From: CAYXGZ01 sp964464755 | GTDB lineage: Bacteria > Planctomycetota > MHYJ01 > JACPRB01 | Assembly (NCBI GenBank): GCA_964464755.1 | Contig: CAYXGZ010000008.1 | Coordinates: 13,800 to 77,799, forward strand | DNA length: 64,000 nucleotides | Direction of reading: 5' to 3' | Notes under the pieces: model-generated | What the model was told of the DNA's origin: nothing | The model's database searches: none | Seen by the model: only the letters and a program-made list of their open reading frames with translations | Program-made: the position numbers and the translations under genes | Shown here: in pieces, positions 39,554-47,351 of the stretch | Position numbering within the stretch: the first letter of the stretch is position 1 | How the letters are laid out: each line of letters starts with the position of its first letter

Positions 39554-40190
39554 GGATCGACTCCCCTCCGCGGACCTTGTCGCCCACCTTCACCAGGACC
39601 TCGCCGAGCCGGCGCTTGGGGACGTACAGCTCGGTGCGGGATCCGAACTTGATCATGCCGTAGCGCTCGCCCTTGCCGAGCGCGTCGTTCTCGCGGGCCG
39701 CGCAGACGATGCGCCGCGCGATCGCCCCCGAGATCTGGCGGACCTTCACCTTGTAGCCGGCCTCGCGGCGCTCGAGGACGAGGTCCTGCCGCTCGTTGCG
39801 GCGGATGCATTCCGGGTCGCGGGCGTCCAGGTACTCGCCGGGCACGTACTTCGTCGCGGAGACGACGCCGGCGCAGGGCGCGCGGTTGACGTGGACGTCG
39901 AAGACCGAGAGGAAGATGCCGACGCGGACCGAGGGCTCGCCGAGGTGCTCGTCGTCGGCGACCTCCTCGATGTCGGCCACGCGGCCGTCGGCGGGGGAGA
40001 CGAGGGTGTCCTCGCCGGCGGGCACGGCCCGGGAGGGGTCGCGGAAGAACGAGAGCGTGAAGATCCAGCCCGCCAGGCCGATCGCGGCGAGGGCGGGGTG
40101 CAGGAACCAGAGGCCCGCCCCCAGGCCGATCCAGAACAGGCTGAAGAGGGCGACCTCCGTCCGTCCGTAGGCGGTGAGGAACAGCACCAT
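39537..40190 (-). CDS. psd: Phosphatidylserine decarboxylase (short, archaeal-type)
   Basis: 217 residues, short PSD-A class. Two N-terminal TM segments, then FFRDPSRAVP, SPADGRVADIEEV, VGIFLSVFDVHVNRAP and the self-cleavage site in KFGSRTEL, where the Ser becomes the pyruvoyl group. With pssA it forms the two-step route to phosphatidylethanolamine. First gene of the coupled operon psd-pssA-folK-panC-ispE. A TACATC box on the minus strand lies about 23 nt upstream. Confidence 0.93.
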   Translation of the reverse strand: MVLFLTAYGRTEVALFSLFWIGLGAGLWFLHPALAAIGLAGWIFTLSFFRDPSRAVPAGEDTLVSPADGRVADIEEVADDEHLGEPSVRVGIFLSVFDVHVNRAPCAGVVSATKYVPGEYLDARDPECIRRNERQDLVLERREAGYKVKVRQISGAIARRIVCAARENDALGKGERYGMIKFGSRTELYVPKRRLGEVLVKVGDKVRGGESILARTR

Positions 40191-40316
40191 AAAGAAGTTC
40201 GGACGTCCGGCCGATGTACCTCGTGGAGCCGGTCGGCGTCCGGACCCAGTTTCTCACCCCTCGAACGGGGCTGTCAATGGGGGTCCCGACGGTTGCCGCT
40301 CCCCCGGGGACTGGGT
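40191..40316. other. Divergent spacer between psd and FtsB-like gene
   Basis: 126 nt between divergent genes. It holds a TACATC -10-like box for psd (minus, 40213-40218) and a palindrome CGGACGTCCG (40200-40209) next to it that might be an operator. I see no clear promoter for the plus-strand gene. Confidence 0.3.
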
Positions 40317-40631
40317 ATGATCGATTTCCGCAGGATCCTCGCCGTCGATCCGGCCGCCGAGGCCGTCGTGCGCGGCTGGGTCCTGGGCGCCCTCGCCGCG
40401 GCCTTCGTCGTCGTGCTCTCCGCGGGAGCCTGGGATGCCCACCACCGCAACGCCCGGGTCCTGCGCGACCTCCAGGAGGCCGAGGCCGATCTCGCCCGGG
40501 TCCGGGCCGAGTCGGACCGCCTGAAGGCCGAGCTGCGGGCCCTGAACGAGGATCCGGTCTACGTCGAGGGCGTCCTGCGCTGGATGCAGGCCGCCGCCGT
40601 CTCCGTCCCGGGGACGCAGCCCCTGAGGTGA
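40317..40631 (+). CDS. Small FtsB/DivIC-like membrane coiled-coil protein
   Basis: 104 residues: one TM helix (about 21-38), a coiled coil (about 48-76, VLRDLQEAEADLARVRAESD) and a short end with NEDPVYVEGVLR. The DPxYVExxxR motif after a coiled coil is characteristic of the FtsB/DivIC septum-formation initiator family, which bridges FtsL and FtsQ in the divisome. No other division gene is nearby, and the neighbouring FliM-like gene leaves room for a different complex. Confidence 0.6.
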   Translation: MIDFRRILAVDPAAEAVVRGWVLGALAAAFVVVLSAGAWDAHHRNARVLRDLQEAEADLARVRAESDRLKAELRALNEDPVYVEGVLRWMQAAAVSVPGTQPLR

Positions 40632-40638
40632 TCGAGCC

Positions 40639-41706
40639 ATGGGTGACGCCGGCCGAATCCTGTCGCGGGAGGAGGTCGAGACCCTCCTCGCCGCCGTCGG
40701 CTCGCCGCCCCCGCCCCCCGCGCTCGACCCCTTCCAGCCCCCCTGCCTGCGTTCCGGCGAGCTGGCCGCCGCCGACGTCCTGCGCCGCGAGCTCGGCTCG
40801 GAGCTCTCGGTCGCGCTGGGCGCCGCGCTCCGCGCGCCGGTGACGGTCCGGCCGCTCGACGACCCCGGGGCGAACTGGCCCGAGACGGGCTGGGCCGCCG
40901 GCGAGGATCACGCGGTCGCGCTCGATCCCGAGTTCGCGTTCCCGGCCCTCGAGCGGCTGCTCGGCGGCCCCCCGGGCGAGGCCCTGCTGCCGGGGCGGCC
41001 TCCCAGCGACACCGAGTGGCGGCTGCTGCGGGTCGTGCTCGAGGCCCTGGCCACGGCGCTGGGCCGGACGCTGCCGGGCGCGGGGACCTTCGCGCCGGCC
41101 GTCCCGTCGCGCCAACCCGCGCCCCCGGGCCCGGCCTGGAACTACGAAGTGGCGATCGGCGGCCGCAAGGGCGGCCTGCGGATCTTCGTCGCGGAGCGAC
41201 GGCTCGCGGCCGAGCTGGCCCGGCGGGGGGCCCGGCCGGCGGCGCCCGAGGCGCCCGTCGTCCTGCGGCTGCCGCGGCTCTACATCCGGCTTTCCGACGC
41301 CGGATCGTTGCGGGTCGGCGACGTCCTCTCGAGCTCGCTGTCCGCGGACTCGGGCTGGATCCTCGACGGCGGAGCGGGCCGGGTGCTCGGCGCGCGGGCC
41401 GGGGAGCTGGACGGACGCGTCGCCGCGGAGCTCTCGGGGCCCGCGGCGCGCGAGGTCGCCGGCACGCTGGAACGGATCGCGGGCCCGTCGCCCTCCGACC
41501 CGGCGGGGGCGGTGGTCGTGGAGCTCGCGGCCGTCGCGGGGGCGCTGCGCGTGCCGCCGGACCTGCGGCCCGGGATGGACCTGCCCCTGGGGGCGCCGGG
41601 GCCGCTGGCGCTCGCGGCGGGGGATCGGCCCGTCGCGGAGGGCGCGCTGGACCGTCGCGGGGACCGGCTCGTGTTCCGCGTGGAGCGCCTGCTCCCGCGG
41701 CCCTGA
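40639..41706 (+). CDS. FliM/SctQ-like C-ring protein with SPOA domains (orphan)
   Basis: 355 residues. The N-terminus RILSREEVETLLAAV matches the FliM start (LSQxExDALL), which in FliM binds CheY. A middle domain (about 50-170) follows, then two SPOA-like beta domains (about 205-270, LYIRLSDAGSLRVGDVL; and 285-355, ending FRVERLLPR). This order is FliM plus FliN fused, or the SctQ protein of type III secretion. No other flagellar or secretion gene is near. The sequence is rich in Ala/Pro/Gly and diverged, so function in a motor is doubtful. Seven nt after the FtsB-like gene. Confidence 0.6.
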   Translation: MGDAGRILSREEVETLLAAVGSPPPPPALDPFQPPCLRSGELAAADVLRRELGSELSVALGAALRAPVTVRPLDDPGANWPETGWAAGEDHAVALDPEFAFPALERLLGGPPGEALLPGRPPSDTEWRLLRVVLEALATALGRTLPGAGTFAPAVPSRQPAPPGPAWNYEVAIGGRKGGLRIFVAERRLAAELARRGARPAAPEAPVVLRLPRLYIRLSDAGSLRVGDVLSSSLSADSGWILDGGAGRVLGARAGELDGRVAAELSGPAAREVAGTLERIAGPSPSDPAGAVVVELAAVAGALRVPPDLRPGMDLPLGAPGPLALAAGDRPVAEGALDRRGDRLVFRVERLLPRP

Positions 41707-41710
41707 ATAT

Positions 41711-41741
41711 TTGCACGACCCCTCGGGCTCCCGACTATAAT
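41711..41741 (+). promoter_or_regulatory. Promoter (TTGCAC, 19 nt, TATAAT) of YbjN-like gene
   Basis: -35 TTGCAC (41711-41716) and perfect -10 TATAAT (41736-41741); the spacer is long (19 nt). Transcription near 41748 leaves a short leader with CGGAG as ribosome-binding site before the ATG at 41764. Confidence 0.6.
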
Positions 41742-41763
41742 CATCGCTTCCCCGGAGTCCCTC

Positions 41764-42159
41764 ATGACGCTGAAGGACCTGCTGTCGAAGATCGCCGCGG
41801 CCGAGGGCTGGAAGCTGGAGGCCGCCCGCGAAGGCTGGAACCTCGTCGTCCCGACGGTGAAGGACCGGACGCAGATCGTGGCGGCGGTGGACTTCAAGGA
41901 CGGGAAGTCGGACATGGTCCGCTACACGTCCGTCGTGGGCGACCGCAAGGCGCTGGACGGGCCCCGCCTCACGGCGGCCCTCGAGCTGAACGCGCGCCTG
42001 CCGCACGGCTGCCTGGCCCTGGACGGCAAGAACCTCGTGATCACGGCGACGCGGCCCCTGGCCACGACGACCGCGGAGACCTCCGCGGCGGTGGTCCGCT
42101 ACGTCGCCGCCCAGTCGGACAAGTACGAGCGTCTCATCTACGGGGCGGACCGGCACTAG
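41764..42159 (+). CDS. YbjN/type III chaperone-like protein
   Basis: 131 residues, alpha/beta, no signal. LLSKIAAAEGWKLE, then a beta-rich part and ELNARLPHGCLALDGKNLVITATRPL with a helical end; this is the YbjN/CesT-like fold (small dimeric chaperones and YbjN regulators). In this context (FliM/SctQ-like and FHA-TM neighbours) a secretion-chaperone role is possible but unproven. CGGAG precedes the ATG. Confidence 0.55.
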   Translation: MTLKDLLSKIAAAEGWKLEAAREGWNLVVPTVKDRTQIVAAVDFKDGKSDMVRYTSVVGDRKALDGPRLTAALELNARLPHGCLALDGKNLVITATRPLATTTAETSAAVVRYVAAQSDKYERLIYGADRH

Positions 42160-42180
42160 CCGGCGGCCCGGGAGCCGGAC

Positions 42181-43614
42181 ATGGCGACCCTGACGGTATC
42201 CGGTCCCGACGGGGACGAGACCGTCGAGCTCGGCGCGGCCCTCGTGGTGATCGGCCGCGGGCTCGAGAGCGACGTCCGGCTGAAGGACGTGAAGGCGTCG
42301 CGCCGGCACGTCCAGGTGGCGAGGGCGGGAGGGGGGTACCGGGTCAAGGACCTGGGCAGCGGGAACGGGACGTTCCTCAACGGCGTCCAGCTCGCGGGGG
42401 AGCAGCCCCTGGCGCCCGGCGACCGGATCCAGGTGGGCGACACGGTGATCACGTTCGAGGACGAGCAGGCCTCCCCGGGGGCCGCCGGGCCGGCGGCGGG
42501 GGGGCGGGGCGGGGAATCCAGAAGCAGGAGTGAAACGAGGCGCATGGCGAACACGAATCCGCCGACCGGACGGACCGGCTCCACGCACCGGCCCACGACC
42601 GCCCGCAAGGTCGCGGGGGCCCCGACCTCCGCGTCGAAGACCGTCCCCTCGAAGGCCGCCCCGACCGGGCAGACCTCGAAGGTCCAGAAGACGGGCACCC
42701 AGGCCGTGCGCACGGGCACCGGCCGGACCCCGACGGCCCGGACCACGACCTCGACCCGCCGCGAGCAGTTGACCGCCAGCTCGGGCAAGAAGGGGATGAA
42801 CCCGGTCGTCGTCGGCGGCATCGTCGTCGGCGTCGTCGTGGTGGTCTTCACGGTCATCCTCTTCCTCCCCTCGGGCGAGGACAAGTCCATCGAGCTCCGG
42901 GACCGCGCCAACAAGCTCCTCGCCGAGGGCGCCGGCCACTACAAGAAGGACCAGCTCGACGAGGCGGTCGCGAAGTACAAGGAGCTCCTCAAGCTCTCCG
43001 AGCAGCACAAGGAGCTGAAGAAGTTCGGCAAGGAGGCGCAGGCGCAGCTCGACGAGATCGCCAGCTACCGGAAGGACTTCGACGCCGCCAACAAGCGCTG
43101 GGAGGACTGGCGCGCCGAGGTCGAGAAGGAGGGCGTCACGGGCGACCGGAAGAAGGCCCTGCTCCTCGAGGGCCGCAAGCTGAAGTCCGACTACGGCAAG
43201 GCGACGCTCGCGTGGCTCTCCGACCTCGAGAAGAAGCTCGAGGTCCTGCAGCGCGAGGTGGACACGGACGCCGCGATCGCCGACCGGGAGAAGTTCCAGG
43301 GCTTCCGCAACCAGATGGTCTCGAAGTACACGCTCGACAAGAAGGACCAGGCGAAGTACGGCCCGGCGCTCGTCGAGTGGAAGCAGTGGTGCGAGCGCGC
43401 CTCCGGCGAGGAGAAGCGCCGCGGCGAGGCGGAGCTCGAGTCCCTCGAGGGCCGGGCCGCGGAGGCCTTCAAGACGGCGCAGAACCGGGCCGAGCGCGCG
43501 AACACCGAGGAGGGCAAGGCCAAGGCCCGCGAGATCCTCGAGGAGGCCTTCGTCCGCCTCAAGGGCAGCAAGATGGAGCCCCAGCTCAAGGACCTGATGA
43601 AGAAGTTCGACTAG
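42181..43614 (+). CDS. FHA-domain membrane protein with helical extracytoplasmic part
   Basis: 477 residues. N-terminal FHA domain (about 1-95: VIGRGLESDVRLKDVKASRRH, LGSGNGTFLNG), which binds phosphothreonine; a Thr/Ser/Arg-rich linker (about 100-200); one TM helix (about 206-227, VVVGGIVVGVVVVVFTVI); then about 245 residues of charged helices with a TPR-like start (YKKDQLDEAVAKYKELLKL). Probably couples the kinases of this genome to an envelope structure. FHA-TM-outside topology also occurs in SctD ring proteins, but the outside domain here is helical. An in-frame ATG at 42544 could give a shorter form. Confidence 0.75.
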   Translation: MATLTVSGPDGDETVELGAALVVIGRGLESDVRLKDVKASRRHVQVARAGGGYRVKDLGSGNGTFLNGVQLAGEQPLAPGDRIQVGDTVITFEDEQASPGAAGPAAGGRGGESRSRSETRRMANTNPPTGRTGSTHRPTTARKVAGAPTSASKTVPSKAAPTGQTSKVQKTGTQAVRTGTGRTPTARTTTSTRREQLTASSGKKGMNPVVVGGIVVGVVVVVFTVILFLPSGEDKSIELRDRANKLLAEGAGHYKKDQLDEAVAKYKELLKLSEQHKELKKFGKEAQAQLDEIASYRKDFDAANKRWEDWRAEVEKEGVTGDRKKALLLEGRKLKSDYGKATLAWLSDLEKKLEVLQREVDTDAAIADREKFQGFRNQMVSKYTLDKKDQAKYGPALVEWKQWCERASGEEKRRGEAELESLEGRAAEAFKTAQNRAERANTEEGKAKAREILEEAFVRLKGSKMEPQLKDLMKKFD

Positions 43615-43672
43615 GTCGAACTCGGCGCCCCCGGGAACGTCCAATCCTCCGGCCGAACCGGAGGAGCCCCCC

Positions 43673-44497
43673 GTGCGCCGACTTCCGACCCCCGTCCTCC
43701 TCGCCCTGCTCGCCGCCTGCGGGGGCGGGGGCCCCGATCCCGAGGCCGTCCGCGCCGAGGTGGACCGCGCCCGGGCCGCCGCGACGAAGGCCCGTTCCTC
43801 GGGTGACCACGACGGCGAGTTGAAGTACCTGCGCGCCGCCCTCGAAGCCGCGTCCTCCCACGCCTCGCTCCGCCCCCTCGCCTCCGAGCTCCGGGTGCAG
43901 GTCCGCCTCGCCGAGGAGGCCCAGGCGGGCCGCGCGGCCCTCGACGTCCGCTGGGAGGCCTGCCAGGGACGCTACGAGGCCGCGTCCGCCGCCGACGGCG
44001 CCGCGTGGGCGGCCTTGGAAAAGAGCGAGGGCCGGGGCGTGAGGAGGTCGGAGCTCGCGGGAATCCAGTCCCGGATCTCGGGCCTGCTGCTGGAACTTTC
44101 CAGGCTCGAGACGGAGTCGCGGGAGGCCCGCCGGCCCTGGGCGCGGGAGCTGGTTGCGGCGAGGGATCGCCTGGGCGCGCTGGACCGCCGCGCGGCCGCG
44201 GCGGCCCGGGAGCAGGAGTTCCGGCCCACGAAGCTGCGCATCGACCGGGACTGCGGCGCGGAGCGCGAGGCGGACTGGCGGCCGGGTCCGGCGACGAGGG
44301 CCTGGGTCGAGTTCCTCGCGACGGCGCCCGAGGGGGAGCGGCGGGCGGCGGAGGACGAGATCAGGACCTGGCGGGCGAGGGGCGAGCGCCTCGTGTCGCG
44401 GGCGCTGGGACGCGAGGGGAGCGACCTGGAGGAGGCGGCGAGGCGCGTCGAGGGAATCCCTGAGCTCGAGGAACGGATCCGCCGCCCGAAGCGGTAG
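43673..44497 (+). CDS. Coiled-coil lipoprotein
   Basis: 274 residues, GTG start with GGAGGAG 5 nt upstream. Lipobox LLAAC (Cys16) followed by Gly-rich residues. The mature protein is almost entirely Ala/Arg/Glu-rich helix (for example AALEAASSHASL, LELSRLETESREARR), so a long coiled coil is predicted. No known domain. It lies 58 nt after the FHA gene, and its stop codon abuts the pilO stop on the other strand. Confidence 0.65.
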   Translation: MRRLPTPVLLALLAACGGGGPDPEAVRAEVDRARAAATKARSSGDHDGELKYLRAALEAASSHASLRPLASELRVQVRLAEEAQAGRAALDVRWEACQGRYEAASAADGAAWAALEKSEGRGVRRSELAGIQSRISGLLLELSRLETESREARRPWARELVAARDRLGALDRRAAAAAREQEFRPTKLRIDRDCGAEREADWRPGPATRAWVEFLATAPEGERRAAEDEIRTWRARGERLVSRALGREGSDLEEAARRVEGIPELEERIRRPKR

Positions 44498-45232
44498 CTA
44501 GTCCGGAGAAGGAGTGGTCGTCTTCTTCTCGGGGGCCGGCGTCGGCGTGGGAGCCGGCGTCGGGGAGGGCGTCGGGCCCGGGGGCTTCGCGGCCCCGGCT
44601 CCCGCCCCCGCGGGGGCGCCGGCCGGCGCGGGAGGAGCCTCCGGACGCGCCAGGTAGGTCGAGAGGGTCACGGCCAGCGCGCGGATCGCGAGGCCGCCCT
44701 TCTCCTCCTTGGACCCGGCGACCATCTGGATCTTGTCGACGGTCACGAAACGGCCGTCGTTCTCCAGGTGGAAGAGGAAGTTGAGCAGCGAGTGGAAGCC
44801 CCCGCCGACCTTGAAGTCGTACGTGGCCTTGAAGATGCCCGCCGGGAGGGCGGGGGGCCCGCCCGCGGCCGCCGTCGGGGCGGACGTGGTCGGGTTGATG
44901 TACTTCGCGTCGCCGATGCCGACGCGGCTCTTCTTGCGGATCTTGTCGACGAGGTTGGCGAAGTCGTCGTTCTCCTTCTTGCCGCCGTCGAACGGCGGGA
45001 TCTGCGCGCTGATGCGCGCGATCTCCTCGGTGAGGTCCTTGATCTTCTTCTCGAGGGGCTTGATCTGGGCCCGCTTGTCCTCCATCTCCTTGCGGGTCGC
45101 CTTGCGGGCGTCGATCTGCTGGTCGAGCTCCGGGATGACCATGAACTGGTAGTACCAGACGGCGGTGCCGCCGAGCACGACCTGGACGCCCAGGGCGACG
45201 AAGAGGACGATCGTCAGGACCTTCTCGTTCAC
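44498..45232 (-). CDS. pilO: Type IV pilus inner-membrane assembly protein PilO
   Basis: 244 residues, GTG start in a GTGA overlap with pilN. TM helix (about 5-26), coiled coil (about 33-72: IDARKATRKEMEDKRAQIKPL), ferredoxin-like core with FKVGGGFHSLLNFLFHLEN, and a Pro/Ala/Thr-rich tail of about 45 residues that is longer than usual. PilO pairs with PilN in the alignment subcomplex of type IVa pili or type II secretion. No pilP or pilQ follows; the operon ends here. Confidence 0.85.
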   Translation of the reverse strand: MNEKVLTIVLFVALGVQVVLGGTAVWYYQFMVIPELDQQIDARKATRKEMEDKRAQIKPLEKKIKDLTEEIARISAQIPPFDGGKKENDDFANLVDKIRKKSRVGIGDAKYINPTTSAPTAAAGGPPALPAGIFKATYDFKVGGGFHSLLNFLFHLENDGRFVTVDKIQMVAGSKEEKGGLAIRALAVTLSTYLARPEAPPAPAGAPAGAGAGAAKPPGPTPSPTPAPTPTPAPEKKTTTPSPD

Positions 45233-45900
45233 GGCCGCACCCCCGGGGCCGCGGCGGCGGCCTTCTCGCCCATGTTCACGAGGATGACCTCGTAGTCGAG
45301 GGAGAACTGCTCCAGGAACTCCTTCTGGTCGGAGACCTTCCACTCGGTCTGGAAGTTGATCTGCGGGAAGAGGGCCGAGAGCGTCTTGTGGCCCTTGAGC
45401 GCCATGCGGAAGTCCGTGAAGTTCTTCACGTCCAGCCCGCCGCTATGGCACTTCAGGAGGACGCCGTAGGAGGCGCCGCCCTTGTACTTCGGGTCCGCGC
45501 TCTTGAGCTTCTGGTCGACGGTCTTCCCCTCGAGGACCTCGATGCTGTCCAGCCAGACCTTGGGGTTCTGCTGGACGACGTCCCAGACGGAGTCGAAGAC
45601 CTGCCACCAGGGGAAGGGCCGGCGGCCGGTCACCAGGCGCAGGTTCGTCACCTGGGCCTCGAGGTTGCCGGACTCGGCCTTGAGCTTCTCGAAGCGGGCC
45701 TCGTCGGGCTTCAGCTTCTCGATGTCGTTGTCGAGCGAGGCGATCTGGTCCTCGCGGTGCTTCGCGGAGATGAAGAGCCAGACCACGACCACGAGGACGA
45801 GGCCGAGGACGACCACGTTGGTCAGGATCAGGCCGAGGCGCGGGAGCGGGGTGCGCTCCGCCTTGCGCTTCTCGACCGGGAGCAGGTTGATCTTGATCAT
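45229..45900 (-). CDS. pilN: Type IV pilus assembly protein PilN
   Basis: 223 residues. The N-terminal MIKINLLPVEKRK is the conserved PilN peptide that docks in the PilM groove (INLLP). A TM helix (about 25-44) and a coiled coil/ferredoxin-like domain follow. It starts 15 nt after pilM. Confidence 0.9.
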   Translation of the reverse strand: MIKINLLPVEKRKAERTPLPRLGLILTNVVVLGLVLVVVVWLFISAKHREDQIASLDNDIEKLKPDEARFEKLKAESGNLEAQVTNLRLVTGRRPFPWWQVFDSVWDVVQQNPKVWLDSIEVLEGKTVDQKLKSADPKYKGGASYGVLLKCHSGGLDVKNFTDFRMALKGHKTLSALFPQINFQTEWKVSDQKEFLEQFSLDYEVILVNMGEKAAAAAPGVRP

Positions 45901-45915
45901 GCGCCCTGGGTTCTC

Positions 45916-46944
45916 CTAGTCCCGCCGGATCCGGCTGGCGAGCCCCAGCGCGATGGCCGCCTGGGACGCGTGGTCGTTGAGCAGCTTGGCCGCATCCGCG
46001 TCCAGCTGGAGATCGAGGTGCTGGACCGGGTTCCACTTCCACACCTTCTTCTGGACGGTCTTCTCGAGGATCTCGTCCAGGCCGAGGGTGTTGGAGGCGC
46101 CGCCGACGAGGAAGACCTCGTCGACCTTCTTGTCGTACTGGTTCTCGAAGTAGTCGATCGAGATGTTGACGTCGTGGCAGATGTCCTCGAGCGTCCCGCT
46201 GACGCAGTCGAGGATCTTCTGCTCCTCGCCCGTGGGGTTGCGCTTGAGGTGCTCGGCGTCCTTGAGGTCCATGCCGAGGTTCTTGCTGATCGCGTCGGTC
46301 ACGTCGTCGCCGCCCTTGTAGAACTCGCGCGTGAAGTAGGACAGGGAGTCGGACATGATGTTGATGTTCGTCTTGGTCGCCCCGATGTCGCAGAGCGCGA
46401 CGAGCTTGCCGGGCCGGACCGAGTCGGGATTGACCGTGCCGCAGAGCTCGTAGGCGTTGCCGAGGGCGAAGCTGTCCACGTCGATGATGGCGGGCTGGAG
46501 GCCGGCGCCCTCGAGCAGGGCGACGTGCTCGTCGATGAAGGTCCGCTTGGCCGCGACGAGGAGGACGCGCATCTCGGGATCCTGGCCCTCGACGACGGGC
46601 AGCTCCTCGAGCTTCTGGCTGTCGTGGAGGACCTCGTCGACCTCGACGGGGATGTACTTGCCGAACTCGTACTTGGCGGCGTTGACGAGCTCCTCGTCGG
46701 ACATCATCGGCATGTTGATGTACCGGACGAAGACGAAGCGTCCGGAAACGGCGCTGACGACGCGCTTGGTCTTGAAGCGGCGCTTCGCGAAGAGTTCCGC
46801 GGTGGCGTCGCCCGCGGAGAGCTGCGGCGGGATCTCCACGCAGCCGAAGTCCGTCACCGAGACCTTGCCGTTGTTCTCGGTGAGCTGGACCGCCTTGATG
46901 AACTTGCTGCCGATGTCCAGCCCGACGAAGTTGCGGGTCGCCAT
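45916..46944 (-). CDS. pilM: Type IV pilus assembly ATPase-fold protein PilM
   Basis: 342 residues, actin-like fold: VGLDIGSKFIKAVQL (phosphate 1), VSGRFVFVRYINMP, VALCDIGATKTNINI (phosphate 2), VDEVFLVGGASNTLGLDEIL (adenosine motif). PilM is cytoplasmic, binds ATP and holds the PilN N-terminus. Start at ATG 46944; the upstream promoter is a near-consensus TTGACA/TACCAT pair. Order pilM-pilN-pilO is the classic one. Confidence 0.93.
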   Translation of the reverse strand: MATRNFVGLDIGSKFIKAVQLTENNGKVSVTDFGCVEIPPQLSAGDATAELFAKRRFKTKRVVSAVSGRFVFVRYINMPMMSDEELVNAAKYEFGKYIPVEVDEVLHDSQKLEELPVVEGQDPEMRVLLVAAKRTFIDEHVALLEGAGLQPAIIDVDSFALGNAYELCGTVNPDSVRPGKLVALCDIGATKTNINIMSDSLSYFTREFYKGGDDVTDAISKNLGMDLKDAEHLKRNPTGEEQKILDCVSGTLEDICHDVNISIDYFENQYDKKVDEVFLVGGASNTLGLDEILEKTVQKKVWKWNPVQHLDLQLDADAAKLLNDHASQAAIALGLASRIRRD

Positions 46945-46975
46945 GCTGCGGAAACGCTCCCGTTGGTAAGCCCAG

Positions 46976-47003
46976 ATGGTACCAGCGGGCAGGCCAATGT
47001 CAA
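46976..47003 (-). promoter_or_regulatory. pilMNO promoter (TTGACA, 16 nt, TACCAT)
   Basis: Minus-strand -35 TTGACA (46998-47003, perfect) and -10 TACCAT (46976-46981), spacer 16 nt; predicted start near 46969, leader about 25 nt. Confidence 0.65.
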
Positions 47004-47037
47004 GCAAGTGCGCGGAAAACTCCGGCCCCGATTCCGC

Positions 47038-47065
47038 TTGATTCCCCCGCCCGAACGACTATCAT
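47038..47065 (+). promoter_or_regulatory. rpmB promoter (TTGATT, 16 nt, TATCAT)
   Basis: -35 TTGATT (47038-47043), -10 TATCAT (47060-47065), spacer 16 nt. The start near 47072 leaves a 28-nt leader carrying AGGAGGA (47087-47093). Confidence 0.65.
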
Positions 47066-47099
47066 GTCCGGCCTTCGACCCGATCCAGGAGGACCGACC

Positions 47100-47348
47100 G
47101 TGATCCAGCCGATGACCAAGGGCCGGCGCTGCTTCGTCTGCGGCAAGGGGCCCATCCGCGGGGAGATGATCTCCCGCCGCGGTCTCGCCAAGAAGGCCGG
47201 CGGCGTGGGCCGCAAGATCACCGGCAAGACCCGCCGCAGCTGGAACCCCAACCTCCAGCGGATCCGCGCCGTCATCGAGGGCAAGACCCGGCGGATCAAG
47301 ATCTGCACGGGCTGCCTCAGCGCCGGCAAGGTCCAGAAGCCGGCCTAG
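47100..47348 (+). CDS. rpmB: 50S ribosomal protein L28 (zinc-binding form)
   Basis: 82 residues. Start at GTG 47100, placed by AGGAGGA 6 nt upstream; an earlier in-frame ATG at 47064 sits in the -10 box. CFVCGKG (Cys11, Cys14) and CTGCLSAGKV (Cys69, Cys72) form a zinc site, so this is the C+ type. Central RRSWNPNLQRI is the L28 signature. glyA follows after 3 nt. Confidence 0.94.
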   Translation: MIQPMTKGRRCFVCGKGPIRGEMISRRGLAKKAGGVGRKITGKTRRSWNPNLQRIRAVIEGKTRRIKICTGCLSAGKVQKPA

Positions 47349-47351
47349 CCG

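Noticed and set aside
42544..43614. A separate gene starting at the internal ATG after the FHA domain
   Set aside because: The frame is continuous from the FHA domain; only weak ribosome-binding sequence precedes it. Kept as a possible short form.
29842..43644. Very long open frames opposite or out of frame with real genes (for example a 2288-codon plus-strand frame from 29842 and a 1404-codon minus-strand frame from 43644)
   Set aside because: They run across several convincing genes on other frames and have Arg/Pro/Gly/Ala-only composition, the normal side effect of about 70 % GC with strong third-position bias.
47064..47066. ATG as start of rpmB
   Set aside because: It lies in the -10 box; the GTG at 47100 has an AGGAGGA at the right distance and gives the normal L28 length.
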